Shown one piece after another: positions 53,582 through 62,235 of a DNA stretch of 64,000 bases. The position numbers were made by a program, and so were the translations under genes. Numbering within the stretch: the stretch's first letter is position 1; the number at the start of each line of letters is the position of its first letter. Origin of the DNA: Labrys sp. KNU-23 (lineage in GTDB: Bacteria > Pseudomonadota > Alphaproteobacteria > Rhizobiales > Labraceae); contig NZ_CP043489.1 of the NCBI RefSeq assembly GCF_008330945.1, positions 4,723,501-4,787,500 of the forward strand, in the 5' to 3' direction. The notes below the pieces were generated by a model, which worked only from the letters and a program-made list of their open reading frames with translations, was not told where the DNA came from and searched no databases.

Positions 53582-54319
53582 GGCCGCCGCCTCTTCTTCC
53601 CCTTCATAGAGCTGTTGGGCTTCGAGCAGCGCCTCATCGAGCCGCCGTCCGGCCCGGTAGCCGGCTAGGCCCGCGCTTTGCTCAATGCCCGACAACAGGC
53701 GAGGGCAGGCTTCGGCAGCGCCGAGCACCGTACTCACGGGAATGACGCCGGCCCATACCGGATGGCCGTAATCCTCCTCGTCGTCCCCGACGCCGGCGGC
53801 GCGCACTTTGGCCGAGGCCTCCTCGATGCGCATGCCGATCACCATGGTCGCCTTGCTTTCCTGCGCATGCGTCTGGCGCAGTTCCGCTGCGCGGCCGGGA
53901 TAGAAGCGGTCGACCACGCCGAGCAGCGCCTTCGCCTTCTCACCCGGGTCGTCAATGATGCGGGCGGTGCCAAAGCAGATCGCCGAACGGTAATTGGCCG
54001 AATGATTGAAGCCGCTGCGTGCCAGCACCAACCCGTCGAGATGCGAGACCGTCAGGCAGACCGGCACACCGCCCTTGAGGTTGCGCAGCATGCGGCTGGC
54101 CGAGGAACCGTGCCAATAGAGCCATTCGCCCTCGCGCCAGTGGATGGTGGGCGTGCAATAGGGTTGGCCATCGATGACATAGGCGACATGGCACAGGAGG
54201 CCGGCATCGAGCACGGCATAAACCGCTTCGTGATCATAGCGGCCGCGGTCGTGCCGCCGCTTCAGGCGATTGCGGGTGCTGACGGCGAAGCGCTCCGGTG
54301 TTGCTTCCTGTTCTTTCAT
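53579..54319 (-). CDS. Pyridoxamine 5'-phosphate oxidase family protein (flavin-binding)
   Basis: 246 aa with the split-barrel fold of FMN-binding PNPOx-like proteins. VYAVLDAGLLCHVAYVIDGQ, PYCTPTIHWREGEWLYWHGS and ASRMLRNLKGGVPVCLTVSH form the typical N-terminal half. These proteins are often labelled flavin-nucleotide-binding or PNPOx-like; true PdxH activity is not implied. Divergent from a MocR-type regulator whose likely operator lies in the 112-bp gap, so it is the probable target gene. An acidic tail (EGEEEAAA) ends the protein. Confidence 0.87.
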   Translation of the reverse strand: MKEQEATPERFAVSTRNRLKRRHDRGRYDHEAVYAVLDAGLLCHVAYVIDGQPYCTPTIHWREGEWLYWHGSSASRMLRNLKGGVPVCLTVSHLDGLVLARSGFNHSANYRSAICFGTARIIDDPGEKAKALLGVVDRFYPGRAAELRQTHAQESKATMVIGMRIEEASAKVRAAGVGDDEEDYGHPVWAGVIPVSTVLGAAEACPRLLSGIEQSAGLAGYRAGRRLDEALLEAQQLYEGEEEAAA

Positions 54320-54364
54320 GGTGCCTTGCTTTCAACGATGAACATGCGCAAGGTGAGCCATCGC

Positions 54365-54410
54365 ATTGGTTCAAGAAAGATCCAATTTGGATAAAAATAT
54401 TCGAACCAAT
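54365..54410. promoter_or_regulatory. Putative MocR operator
   Basis: ATTGGTTC (54365-54372) and its exact inverse GAACCAAT (54403-54410) flank a central CCAATTTGG (54382-54390). All three share the CCAA/TTGG core. The site lies between the divergent PNPOx-like and MocR genes, as expected for autoregulated MocR factors. Confidence 0.55.
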
Positions 54411-54431
54411 TTACCCGATTGGTCGACTCTC

Positions 54432-55820
54432 ATGCCTGTCTTGCCGGGCCAAGGGCCGCGCAGGCGAGAACTCTATGTCGCCATACGTAGACTGATCGAG
54501 ACGGGGCTGGCGCGACCGGGCGCCAAATTGCCGACGACGCGCGACCTCGCCAAGCGGCTGGGCCTGTCGCGGGCGGCTGCCGTCGCCGCCTTCGAGATGC
54601 TCGTCGCCGATGGCTTCGCCGAGGCACGCACCGGGGCCGGTACTTTCGTTGCGGCTCAGGTACCGGCAGTTTCCGAGCGGCCCGCCCGCATGCCTGGGCC
54701 GGCCTCCGTCTCACCGGCACTCCCCTGCGAACTGGGCGTGGCCACCATCGACGACAAGACCATGCGTGTGTTTCGCAACCTGCTCTCGCGAAACCTGGCC
54801 CAACCGGGGCAGGAGCATTTCCGCTATGGCGACCCGCGCGGCGGGAGCAAGCTGCGGGCGGCTATCGCGGCCTATCTTCGGGCAGCACGGGGCGTGCGCT
54901 GCCATGCCGAGCAGATCGTCATCACCACCGGCACCATGCATGGGCTCGATCTCGTCGTGCGCACCATTCTCAAGCCGGGCGATGCCGCCTGGATCGAGGA
55001 TCCTTGCTATCCCCTGGCCAAGGCCACGCTGGAGGCTGCGGGCGCCAGGCTGATCGGTGTTCGGGTCGACGGGGAGGGGATCGACGCCGTCAATGGGGAG
55101 GCGCTCGGAGCGGGAGGGCGGCTCGTCTATGTCACGCCCTCCCATCAATTCCCGCTCGGCGTCACCATGTCCATGCGCCGCCGCCTGGCCCTGATCGACT
55201 GGGCTGCTCGCAACGATGCCTGGATCGTCGAGGACGATTATGACAGCGAATTCCGGTTCTCGGGTCCACCGCTTACCGCCTTGCAGGGCATGGACGGCGC
55301 CGATCGGGTCGCTTATCTCGGCACGTTCTCCAAGGTCCTGTTTCCGGGCATCCGCATTGGCTATGCGGTGCTGCCGGAGGCTTTGCTCGACAAGGTACTG
55401 CGCCTGAGAATGTTGTCCGACAGGCAGCCGCCGACCCTGGTGCAGGGGGCCGTCGCCGATTTCCTCAATGACGGCCATTTCGCAGCCCATCTGCGCCGGG
55501 CCCGCCGCCGCGTGCAGGCTGCGCGGGACGGTTTCGTCACCACCCTGCGCCATCATTGTGCAGGGGAACTCGACTTCGCGGTGCCTGAGCATGGGCTCCA
55601 TCTGGTGGCAGCGCTGGCAACTTCGGCTGGCGACCGCGCCCTGGTCCGGCGACTGCTCGCCGAAGGCGTCGGTGCGCGCGCCCTGTCACCCATGTATCTG
55701 GATGCCCAAGCCCGTCAGGGCCTCGTGCTCGGCTTTTCGGGATTTGAGGCGGACGTCCTGGCGAGCGCTGCCAGACGCATTGGCGATGTCCTGAGAGCCA
55801 GTACGCCCGCGCGTTCATAG
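54432..55820 (+). CDS. MocR-type transcriptional regulator (GntR HTH + aminotransferase domain)
   Basis: A fusion of a winged-helix GntR domain (RRRELYVAIRRLIETGLARP, KLPTTRDLAKRLGLSRAAAV, DGFAEARTGAGTFV) with a fold-type I aminotransferase domain that binds PLP through Lys in YLGTFSKVLFPGIRIGYAVL. About 462 aa from ATG 54432. Family members often begin with LPDW, which appears here 9 residues before the ATG, so a TTG at 54387 may be the true start. It is divergent from the PNPOx-like gene, the classical PdxR-like layout. The stop overlaps the convergent GFA gene by 6 bp. Confidence 0.88.
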   Translation: MPVLPGQGPRRRELYVAIRRLIETGLARPGAKLPTTRDLAKRLGLSRAAAVAAFEMLVADGFAEARTGAGTFVAAQVPAVSERPARMPGPASVSPALPCELGVATIDDKTMRVFRNLLSRNLAQPGQEHFRYGDPRGGSKLRAAIAAYLRAARGVRCHAEQIVITTGTMHGLDLVVRTILKPGDAAWIEDPCYPLAKATLEAAGARLIGVRVDGEGIDAVNGEALGAGGRLVYVTPSHQFPLGVTMSMRRRLALIDWAARNDAWIVEDDYDSEFRFSGPPLTALQGMDGADRVAYLGTFSKVLFPGIRIGYAVLPEALLDKVLRLRMLSDRQPPTLVQGAVADFLNDGHFAAHLRRARRRVQAARDGFVTTLRHHCAGELDFAVPEHGLHLVAALATSAGDRALVRRLLAEGVGARALSPMYLDAQARQGLVLGFSGFEADVLASAARRIGDVLRASTPARS

Positions 55821-56237
55821 GCAATCGGGTTCCTGCCCCTCCTGCGGCAGGTCATCGCCAATTTCGTAGTAGTCTCCCTTTTGATTCACGCAGATATGCT
55901 TGATCAGTTTGAGGCCAGTCGGTTCGTTGAGCGTTCCCGCCGCAATGGATATGTGGTCGCTGCCCTTGCCGTCCCAGAAGATCTGGGCGCCACATTTGGA
56001 GCAGAAACCGCGGCGGGCCGTTGGCGAGGACCGGTACCAACGCAGCTTGTTCGTCGGGGCGATTTCGAGATCGGCGGGATCGCAGGCCGCATAGGCCGCA
56101 AAATGGCTATGCAGCCTTCGGCATAGAATGCAGTGACAAGCCCAGACGTCGCGCACGGCGCCGCGGATCGTATAGCGCACCGAGCCGCACAGACAGCCGC
56201 CCGTCGCTCGTATCGGGCGCTCCTGGCTTGTGGACAT
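55815..56237 (-). CDS. GFA family protein (copy 1), zinc-binding
   Basis: 140 aa with the Mss4-like fold of glutathione-dependent formaldehyde-activating enzyme relatives. Zinc ligands are in place: CLCG (Cys15, Cys17), CHCILC (Cys34, Cys36, Cys39) and CSKCG (Cys79, Cys82). Only the family is certain; most members have no proven activity. ATG 56237; a TTG two codons upstream is the other candidate. A close paralogue lies 64 bp upstream in the same direction. Confidence 0.88.
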   Translation of the reverse strand: MSTSQERPIRATGGCLCGSVRYTIRGAVRDVWACHCILCRRLHSHFAAYAACDPADLEIAPTNKLRWYRSSPTARRGFCSKCGAQIFWDGKGSDHISIAAGTLNEPTGLKLIKHICVNQKGDYYEIGDDLPQEGQEPDCL

Positions 56238-56300
56238 GACCAATCTTCCTTTGTTGTCGCTTGTTGGGAGGAAATGAGGTTGGAGAGCGCCGGTCGCTCC

Positions 56301-56729
56301 TCAATGCGCACCCCCTGGGTCTCGTCCGCCTTCCTGGGGCAAGCCGTCGGCCAGTTCGTAATAATCCCCCTTCTGGTTCACGCAGACATGCTTGGCCAGC
56401 CGAAGCCTGGTGGGTTCATCAACGCTCGAGGCCGTTATGGAGACATAATTGCGCCCGGCGCCGATCGAAAAAAGCTGCGCTCCGCATTTGGAACAAAAGC
56501 CGCGCCGGGCCATTGGCGAAGCCCGGTGCCAACGCAGCCGAGGAGAGGGCTCGATCTCGAGATCGGCGGCATCGCAGGCCGTGTAGGCGCAACAATAGCC
56601 ATGCAGACGCCGACATATCAGGCAATGGCAAGCCTTCACATCCGCCAGCACGCCACGGACGACATAACGGACCGATCCGCACAGGCAGCCGCCACTGGCC
56701 CGTATCGAACTGTCGACGCTGTGCTTCAT
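56301..56729 (-). CDS. GFA family protein (copy 2), zinc-binding
   Basis: 142 aa paralogue of the adjacent gene. All seven Cys positions coincide exactly (15, 17, 34, 36, 39, 79, 82), and the tail HVCVNQKGDYYELADGLPQE parallels HICVNQKGDYYEIGDDLPQE, so they arose by tandem duplication. It adds a Cys pair, GYCCAY, at about 46-47. First gene of the minus-strand pair; it diverges from the DUF1127-ArsR genes across 71 bp with a dyad. Confidence 0.88.
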   Translation of the reverse strand: MKHSVDSSIRASGGCLCGSVRYVVRGVLADVKACHCLICRRLHGYCCAYTACDAADLEIEPSPRLRWHRASPMARRGFCSKCGAQLFSIGAGRNYVSITASSVDEPTRLRLAKHVCVNQKGDYYELADGLPQEGGRDPGGAH

Positions 56730-56754
56730 CGTCCGCCTCCTTGCAAATGCGAAA

Positions 56755-56788
56755 AATAGGACTACATTTCTGGAACTATGGTTCTATT
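56755..56788. promoter_or_regulatory. Putative ArsR-type operator dyad
   Basis: AATAGGAC (56755-56762) and GTTCTATT (56781-56788) form an outer dyad with one mismatch. GAAC-TATG-GTTC (56773-56784) is an inner perfect one. The site sits between the divergent GFA pair and the DUF1127-ArsR pair, just before the AGGAGG of the DUF1127 gene. Confidence 0.45.
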
Positions 56789-56800
56789 CAGGAGGCGACC

Positions 56801-57058
56801 ATGTTTGGTTGGATCAAGGACATTCTCGGAGATTTGCTTGCGGAGCGCCAGCGCCGTGCCAATATCAGGTACTTCGACGGCCTCAGCGATCGGGTGTTGC
56901 GCGATATCGGCGTTGAGAGAAGCGATATTGAAAAAATTTTCGACAGGGCCGATCCTTTTTGGCGAGGGCGGCAGCGGTCTTTCGTCGATTCCTGGACGAT
57001 CTTGAAGCATTTTGGAGGCGCACGAAAACACAATGGCGCTGGCGGATATGGCGTTTGA
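56801..57058 (+). CDS. DUF1127 domain small protein
   Basis: 85 aa with the Arg-rich DUF1127 helix-turn-helix-like segment RANIRYFDGLSDRVLRDIGV at about residues 19-38. AGGAGG lies six bases before the ATG. Some alphaproteobacterial DUF1127 proteins act in phosphate or C1-related regulation and RNA interaction, but nothing specific can be said here. Its 3' end overlaps the next gene by 26 nt in another frame, so the two are translationally linked. Confidence 0.8.
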   Translation: MFGWIKDILGDLLAERQRRANIRYFDGLSDRVLRDIGVERSDIEKIFDRADPFWRGRQRSFVDSWTILKHFGGARKHNGAGGYGV

Positions 57059-57365
57059 CGATGCGGCGCGGTGCTTGGCTGAGCTTGGCCACCCGCACAG
57101 GCTTCAGATTTTCCAGCTGCTGATCAAGGCGGCAGATGATGGCCTTGCGGTCGGCGACATCCAGAGGGAACTGGGCATCCCCAAATCGACGCTGGCGCAT
57201 CATATCGCGCAATTATTGGCCGTTGGCCTGATGACGCAGGAGCGACAGGGCCGGGTACAGCGCTGCCGAATCGCCGCCGGCAAGGCCAGCGCCTTCGTGA
57301 ATTTCTTCGTGGCCGATTGCTGTGAAGGCTTGCCGGGCATCGAGAGCCTGGAAGTCGGGGCCTAG
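57033..57365 (+). CDS. ArsR-type winged-helix regulator
   Basis: 110 aa from ATG 57033 (a second ATG lies at 57048). MAFDDAARCLAELGHPHRLQ, IQRELGIPKSTLAHHIAQLL and VGLMTQERQGRVQRCRIAA are the typical ArsR helix-turn-helix and wing. The C terminus holds a Cys-Cys pair (VADCCEG), a possible metal or redox sensor. Overlap with DUF1127 and the dyad upstream suggest it controls its own operon and perhaps the divergent GFA genes. Confidence 0.85.
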   Translation: MALADMAFDDAARCLAELGHPHRLQIFQLLIKAADDGLAVGDIQRELGIPKSTLAHHIAQLLAVGLMTQERQGRVQRCRIAAGKASAFVNFFVADCCEGLPGIESLEVGA

Positions 57366-57542
57366 CTGCACTGCGGCGCACCCAGGTATCGTTCAGCTTT
57401 GCACGGCCCTTGTCATTGCTGGGCTCGTCCCGGCAACCGACTTTGGCCGGTTGCGCAGTGGTTTCTGGATAGCCGGATCGAGATCGGTCACGGCAGGTCG
57501 GAACGTTTCTCCAGCAGGCGCCAGACGCAATGAGATGACGTC

Positions 57543-57893
57543 CTAATCCGGCGCCAACTGGCAATTGGGGCCAACCCATTTGTTGATCGACGTGTCGAGT
57601 TCAGCATCCATGTTGGCGGCGCTGCAGGTGGGATAGCGCTCATCGCCCTGCCGGCGCATACTTAGATCTCTATAGCGCTGAACGAGAGTATCGTGATCCG
57701 GAGGCTGGTCGCGCTGTTGCCGCAGCGAAAGTTGCATCATGCAATTGGCGAAAGCATCCGTACCCTCTTGAAAGCCAAACCCTGAGCATTGGGCCCTGTG
57801 TTTTGATGTCTGACCAGCATTTCCTTGGTTAGTCGTGCTGCCGAGCGCGAATGCAGCAAGCGCCAACAGCGGAAGACATGTCACAATGCGCAT
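57543..57893 (-). CDS. Small secreted protein of unknown function
   Basis: 116 aa with a signal peptide (MRIVTCLPLLALAAFALG) and a mature part containing CSGFGFQEGTDAFANCMMQL. This Cys-containing motif recurs in many rhizobial secreted proteins and lipoproteins of unknown role. Two further Cys near the C terminus could pair. Points toward the ArsR gene across a 177-bp gap. Confidence 0.72.
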   Translation of the reverse strand: MRIVTCLPLLALAAFALGSTTNQGNAGQTSKHRAQCSGFGFQEGTDAFANCMMQLSLRQQRDQPPDHDTLVQRYRDLSMRRQGDERYPTCSAANMDAELDTSINKWVGPNCQLAPD

Positions 57894-58117
57894 TCGGCAC
57901 TTTCTTTCATCAGATCAGCTTTTGAAAAGGGATTGTGCCAATGCGCGCCATATTTAGCAACGACATGCGCGGCGCCGTTCCGGCCCGCTGCCCCATGCAA
58001 GTCGGCCCAGCTGGGCGTTCGGCCGGCAAGCAACGCGCCTTTGGGAGATTTACGGCAGACAGGGGCGCTGCGCTGCTTTATAGGGACGCGATCCCTTAAT
58101 CACGTGTCGGAACTTTG

Positions 58118-59113
58118 ATGTCCTTTCTGGTCGAAACCCGTATCGTCACCGCCGATGAGGACGGCATGCGTCTCGACCGTTGGTTCAAGACGCATTTCCC
58201 GGACCTCGCCTTCGGCCATTTGCAGAAATTACTGCGCTCCGGCCAGATCAGGGTCGATGGCGCGCGCGCCAAGACCAATGATCGTCTCAGCAAGGATCAG
58301 AACGTTCGCGTGCCACCGCTGCCGCGTTCCGATCCGGCGATCACCAGCGTCAAGCGCTCGGCGCAGAGTCAGAAGGACGCCGATTTCATTCGCTCCCTGA
58401 TCCTGCACGAGGACAAGGACGTGTTGGTGATCAACAAGCCGCATGGCCTGTCCGTGCAAGGCGGCTCCGGCACCGAGCGCCATGTCGACGGCATGCTGGC
58501 GGCTCTGGCCGGCCCGGATGGCGAGAAGCCCCGTCTCGTTCACCGTCTCGATCGCGACACCTCCGGCGTGCTGGTACTGGCCAAGACGCGCAAGGCGGCC
58601 TCCGATCTCGGCGCCATCTTCCGCACCCGCTCGGCTCGCAAGATCTACTGGGCCCTGGTCAAGGGCGTGCCTGCGCCCAAGCAGGGCCGCATCTCGCTGT
58701 TCCTGTCCAAGCAGCTCGGCATGGACGGTGAGAAGGTCCGGGTGATGAAGCATGGCGACGAGGAGGCCGTGCATTCGATCACCTATTATTCGCTGGTCGA
58801 CCGCGCCGCCAATTCGGTGTCCTGGCTCTCGCTCAAGCCGGTGACCGGCCGCACGCATCAGCTTCGCGCTCACACCGCCCATATCGGCCACCCCATCATC
58901 GGCGACCCGAAATATGGGGAAGCCATGGAGAACGTTCCCGAGGAACTGCCGAAGAAGCTGCACCTCCATGCGCGCCGCATCACCCTGCCGCATCCGCGTG
59001 GCGGCACGCTCGACGTCACTGCACCCCTGCCGCCGCATATGAAGCAGAGCTTCGAGATTCTGGGCTTCGATACCTCGGCCTATGATCCCATCGTCGATGC
59101 TCCGGAGGATTGA
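58118..59113 (+). CDS. RluC/RluD-type 23S rRNA pseudouridine synthase
   Basis: 331 aa. N-terminal S4 RNA-binding domain (LDRWFKTHFPDLAFGHLQKL, LRSGQIRVDGARAKTNDRLS), then the synthase domain with catalytic Asp in VHRLDRDTSGVLVLAKTRKA and the late motif PVTGRTHQLRAHTAHIGHPI. RluC is the best fit, but RluD-like specificity cannot be excluded. ATG 58118. The next two genes follow within 3 nt and by overlap, so this is a three-gene operon. Confidence 0.92.
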   Translation: MSFLVETRIVTADEDGMRLDRWFKTHFPDLAFGHLQKLLRSGQIRVDGARAKTNDRLSKDQNVRVPPLPRSDPAITSVKRSAQSQKDADFIRSLILHEDKDVLVINKPHGLSVQGGSGTERHVDGMLAALAGPDGEKPRLVHRLDRDTSGVLVLAKTRKAASDLGAIFRTRSARKIYWALVKGVPAPKQGRISLFLSKQLGMDGEKVRVMKHGDEEAVHSITYYSLVDRAANSVSWLSLKPVTGRTHQLRAHTAHIGHPIIGDPKYGEAMENVPEELPKKLHLHARRITLPHPRGGTLDVTAPLPPHMKQSFEILGFDTSAYDPIVDAPED

Positions 59114-59116
59114 GAC

Positions 59117-59794
59117 GTGAAACTTGTCCTGTTCGACGTCGACGGCACGCTGCTCGACAGCCAGCACCTGATCCATGCCTGCCTGGTTGAGACCTTCAAG
59201 GGCATGGGGCGCCCGCCGCTGCCGCGCGCCGAGATGCTCAGCATTGTCGGGCTCTCGCTGGTGCCGGCAATCCAGCGCCTGTTCGGCGACGACACCAGCA
59301 CCGGCGACATCGAGAAGGCTGCCAGCTTCTATCGTGAAGCCTTCCTCGCCCGCGTCAACGATCCTGCCTTCGCGCCGCCGCTGTTTCCGGGCGCGGCGGA
59401 GGCGGTGGCCGAGCTGCGCCGGCGCGATGATGTGATCCTGGGCCTTGCGACCGGCAAGTCACGCCGCGGCGTCGACCGCATCCTTGAGAGTTTCGGCTGG
59501 GAAGGGCTGTTCGCCACCATCCAGACCGCCGACACCGCGCCCTCCAAGCCCGATCCCGGCATGGTCGTGCAGGGAGCCGGCGAAGTGGGCCTGCGTCCCG
59601 AGGACGCCATCATGATCGGCGATACCAGCTTCGACATCCTGATGGGGCGTAGCGCCGGTGCACGCACCATTGGCGTTTCCTGGGGCAATCACCCGGTCTC
59701 CGATCTCACCGAGGCGGGGGCGGACCATATCATCGACGACTTCGGGCAATTGCTGCCGCTGGTCGAAGCTTTCAAGGTGCCTCAGCCGCAATGA
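59117..59794 (+). CDS. HAD-IA family hydrolase (phosphoglycolate phosphatase-like)
   Basis: 225 aa from GTG. All HAD motifs are present: I VLFDVDGTLLDS, II GLATGKSRRG, III SKPDPGMV, IV IMIGDTSFDILMGRSAGA. The helical cap after motif I marks subfamily IA. Substrate unknown; phosphoglycolate or small phosphosugars are common for this group. Stop overlaps the next ATG (ATGA). Confidence 0.9.
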   Translation: MKLVLFDVDGTLLDSQHLIHACLVETFKGMGRPPLPRAEMLSIVGLSLVPAIQRLFGDDTSTGDIEKAASFYREAFLARVNDPAFAPPLFPGAAEAVAELRRRDDVILGLATGKSRRGVDRILESFGWEGLFATIQTADTAPSKPDPGMVVQGAGEVGLRPEDAIMIGDTSFDILMGRSAGARTIGVSWGNHPVSDLTEAGADHIIDDFGQLLPLVEAFKVPQPQ

Positions 59795-60576
59795 GCGACC
59801 GTGATTTCTATGGCGACTGGTTCCGCGACGGCGCCACGCACGATCCCATGCATGCTGCCCAGAAGGGCATGAAGCCCGAACTGCCCAAGCGCTTCTACAG
59901 CGAGGCGAGCGTGGTCGAGCGGGACGGGCAGCATGTCGTGGCACTGGATGGACGGGTCGCGCGTACGCCGGCCAAGTCCTTGCTGGCCTTCTCCAGGCCT
60001 GGAATGGCCGAGGCGGCCGCGGCGGAGTGGAACGGGCAGGGGAGCCATATCGATCCCTTCTCCATGCCGATCACCCGCATAGCCAACTCGGCCATCGATG
60101 GCGTGCGCGCCTCACGCCAGGCCGTGATCGACGAGATTGCCAAATATGGCGGCTCGGATTTCCTCTGCTACAGGGCGGATCAGCCCGAGGCGTTGGCCCG
60201 CCGCCAGGCCGAAGCCTGGGATCCGGTGCTGGCCTGGGCCGCCGACCATCTGGGTGCCAAGCTCGCCGTGGTCAACGGCATCCAGTACAAGCAGCAATCC
60301 CCGGAGGCCCTGGCCGCCATCGCCGAAGCCGTGGCCCGCCATGACGAATTCGGCCTCGCCAGCCTCCATGCGGTCACCACGCTGACCGGTTCCGTCATCC
60401 TGGCACTGGCGGTGGCGGAGGGCTATCTGGAGCCGGAGGCGGCCTGGGCCGCGGCCCATGTCGACGAAGACTATCAGGCCGAGCTCTGGGGTCACGACGA
60501 AGAGGCGCAGCAGCGCCGTGCCTGGCGCTGGCGCGAGATGGAGGCGGCATCCCGCCTGCTGGCGCTGGCGCGGTAA
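59791..60576 (+). CDS. ATP12 family F1-ATPase assembly chaperone
   Basis: 261 aa. The ATP12 pattern PKRFYSEASVVERDGQHVVA followed by LDGRVARTPAKS, then DPFSMPITRIANSAIDGV and GGSDFLCYRADQPEALARRQ is clear. ATP12 protects the F1 alpha subunit during assembly, and the family is restricted to mitochondria and alphaproteobacteria, which supports the taxonomic call. Third gene of the pseudouridine synthase-HAD operon. Confidence 0.93.
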   Translation: MSDRDFYGDWFRDGATHDPMHAAQKGMKPELPKRFYSEASVVERDGQHVVALDGRVARTPAKSLLAFSRPGMAEAAAAEWNGQGSHIDPFSMPITRIANSAIDGVRASRQAVIDEIAKYGGSDFLCYRADQPEALARRQAEAWDPVLAWAADHLGAKLAVVNGIQYKQQSPEALAAIAEAVARHDEFGLASLHAVTTLTGSVILALAVAEGYLEPEAAWAAAHVDEDYQAELWGHDEEAQQRRAWRWREMEAASRLLALAR

Positions 60577-60668
60577 TCCTGGAACCGCCTGCACGTTGCC
60601 GGCTCTTCTTTTCCTGCAAGCCCAGCGGTTCCAAGAGGCCGGCAAGATGCCGGCGGTCCCAGGGAGTC

Positions 60669-61946
60669 CTACCCCGCCATCCGCTTTTCACACGCCGCCA
60701 GCAGGGTGCAGAGTGCCACGGCGTCTGCGGCCAGCTTCACCTCGGCGAGGCTCGGATAGGTCGGCGCGATGCGCAAGGTCCGATCCTCGGGGTCCTTGCC
60801 GTAGGGATGCGTGGAACCGGCCGGGGTGAGGGCAAGACCTGCCGCCTTGGCGAGTGCCACCACGCGCGAGCCGGTACCCGCCATCACGTCGAGAATGATG
60901 AAATAACCGCCGGCCGGCTTGGTCCAGCGCGCGAAGCCATGGCTGGCGAGCCGGCGCTCGAACGCTTCCTCGACCGCCGCGAATTTCGGGGCGATCAGGG
61001 CACGGTGCTTTTCCATATGGGCATGGATGCCGTCGAGATCGCGCAGGAAGCGGACATGGCGCAACTGATTGAGCTTGTCGGGGCCGATCGTGCGCTTGCT
61101 CGCATTGTCGAGATACCAGCGCACATTGGCAGGTGAGGCGGCGATGAAGGCAAGGCCCGCACCGGCGATGGTGACCTTCGAGGTCGAGGCGAACACGATC
61201 GGCCTGTCGGGATTGCCCGCCGCTGCGCAGGCTTCCAGAATGTTGGAGAGGTGCGGCCGGGTCTCACCGAGATGGTGCAGCGCATAGGCGTTGTCCCACA
61301 GGATGCGGAAGTCGGCGGCGCCCGTCTTCATGCGTGCCAGGCGTTCGACCACGGCGTCCGAATAGGTCTCGCCGCTTGGATTGGAATATTGCGGCACGCA
61401 CCAGATCGCCTTGACCTTCGGGTCGGCGGCCAGACGCTCGACTTCATCCATGTCGGGGCCTTCGCCGGTGAGTGGCACCGGGATGAGCTTGATGCCGAAG
61501 GATTCGCTCAAGGCGAAATGCCGGTCATAGCCGGGGACCGGGCAGAGGATGGCGATCTCCTCTTCCTTGCTCCAGGGCTTCGCCCCGCCGGGGACGCCGC
61601 GCAGCAGCGCATAGACGTGGACGTCATGCATCAGCGCCAGGCTGGAATTATTGCCGACGATGACCTGGGTGGCGGGCGCGCCGAGCACCGGGGCAAACAG
61701 GCTGCGCACCTCGGCCAGTCCCTGCAGGCCGCCATAGTTGCGGGTGTCCTCGCCCGCTTCGCTGAGATGGTCACGGTTGCCTGGCAGAGCGAGCATGCCT
61801 TCGGCGAGGTCGAGCTGCTCGGGCGCCGGCTTGCCGCGCGTCATGTCGAGGGAGAGCTTGCGGTCTTTCAAGGCCTGATATTCGCGCGTCAGTTCGCCGT
61901 GAAGGGCAGCGAGGGCATCGGGGCGCAGTTCGGCCAGGCTCGACAT
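60669..61946 (-). CDS. Class I aminotransferase, aspartate aminotransferase subgroup Ic type
   Basis: 425 aa from ATG 61946 (AGGAAATTGCC before it). PLP enzyme with Lys in FASTSKVTIAGAGLAFIAAS, WCVPQYSNPSGETYSD, ILWDNAYALHHL and ALTPAGSTHPYGKDPEDRTL. The N-terminal LDMTRGKPAPEQLDLAEGML is typical of the actinobacterial/proteobacterial AspAT Ic group. Aspartate is the likely amino donor. Its stop converges toward the ATP12 gene. Confidence 0.9.
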   Translation of the reverse strand: MSSLAELRPDALAALHGELTREYQALKDRKLSLDMTRGKPAPEQLDLAEGMLALPGNRDHLSEAGEDTRNYGGLQGLAEVRSLFAPVLGAPATQVIVGNNSSLALMHDVHVYALLRGVPGGAKPWSKEEEIAILCPVPGYDRHFALSESFGIKLIPVPLTGEGPDMDEVERLAADPKVKAIWCVPQYSNPSGETYSDAVVERLARMKTGAADFRILWDNAYALHHLGETRPHLSNILEACAAAGNPDRPIVFASTSKVTIAGAGLAFIAASPANVRWYLDNASKRTIGPDKLNQLRHVRFLRDLDGIHAHMEKHRALIAPKFAAVEEAFERRLASHGFARWTKPAGGYFIILDVMAGTGSRVVALAKAAGLALTPAGSTHPYGKDPEDRTLRIAPTYPSLAEVKLAADAVALCTLLAACEKRMAG

Positions 61947-62035
61947 GGCAATTTCCTGTTGGGGACGATATTGCACGTGGCACTACCGCGCAATGGCAGC
62001 CGAGTCGAGCCTTTGCATCCATGGTCGGCTCCAAA

Positions 62036-62230
62036 TCACCGTCCATAGAGATATTGCGGCAACCACAGGGTGAGGCCGGGCCACAGATACATCAGCACCA
62101 TGCACAGCACGACGATGGCCATGGAGGGCATCATGCCGGCGAAGATCTGGTTGATCGTCACATGCGGTGGTGCCACGCCTTTGAGATAGAAGGCCGACAT
62201 CGCGACTGGCGGTGACAGGCTGCGGAAGCA
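62036..62230 (-). pseudogene. 3' remnant of a TRAP transporter large permease (DctM-like)
   Basis: About 60 codons on the minus strand ending YLYGR-stop read SLSPPVAMSAFYLKGVAPPH, then VTINQIFAGMMPSMAIVVLC and MVLMYLWPGLTLWLPQ. This is the last membrane segment and tail of a TRAP-T DctM subunit. There is no ribosome site or start, and the sequence joins abruptly to the end of the lysR gene about 6 bp away. The rest of the transporter is missing, so this is a deletion scar. Confidence 0.75.
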
Positions 62231-62235
62231 GGCCG

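Noticed and set aside
56133..56759. Plus-strand frame of 208 codons opposite the GFA genes
   Set aside because: The minus strand carries two paralogous proteins with perfectly matched zinc ligands; the plus frame is a shadow.
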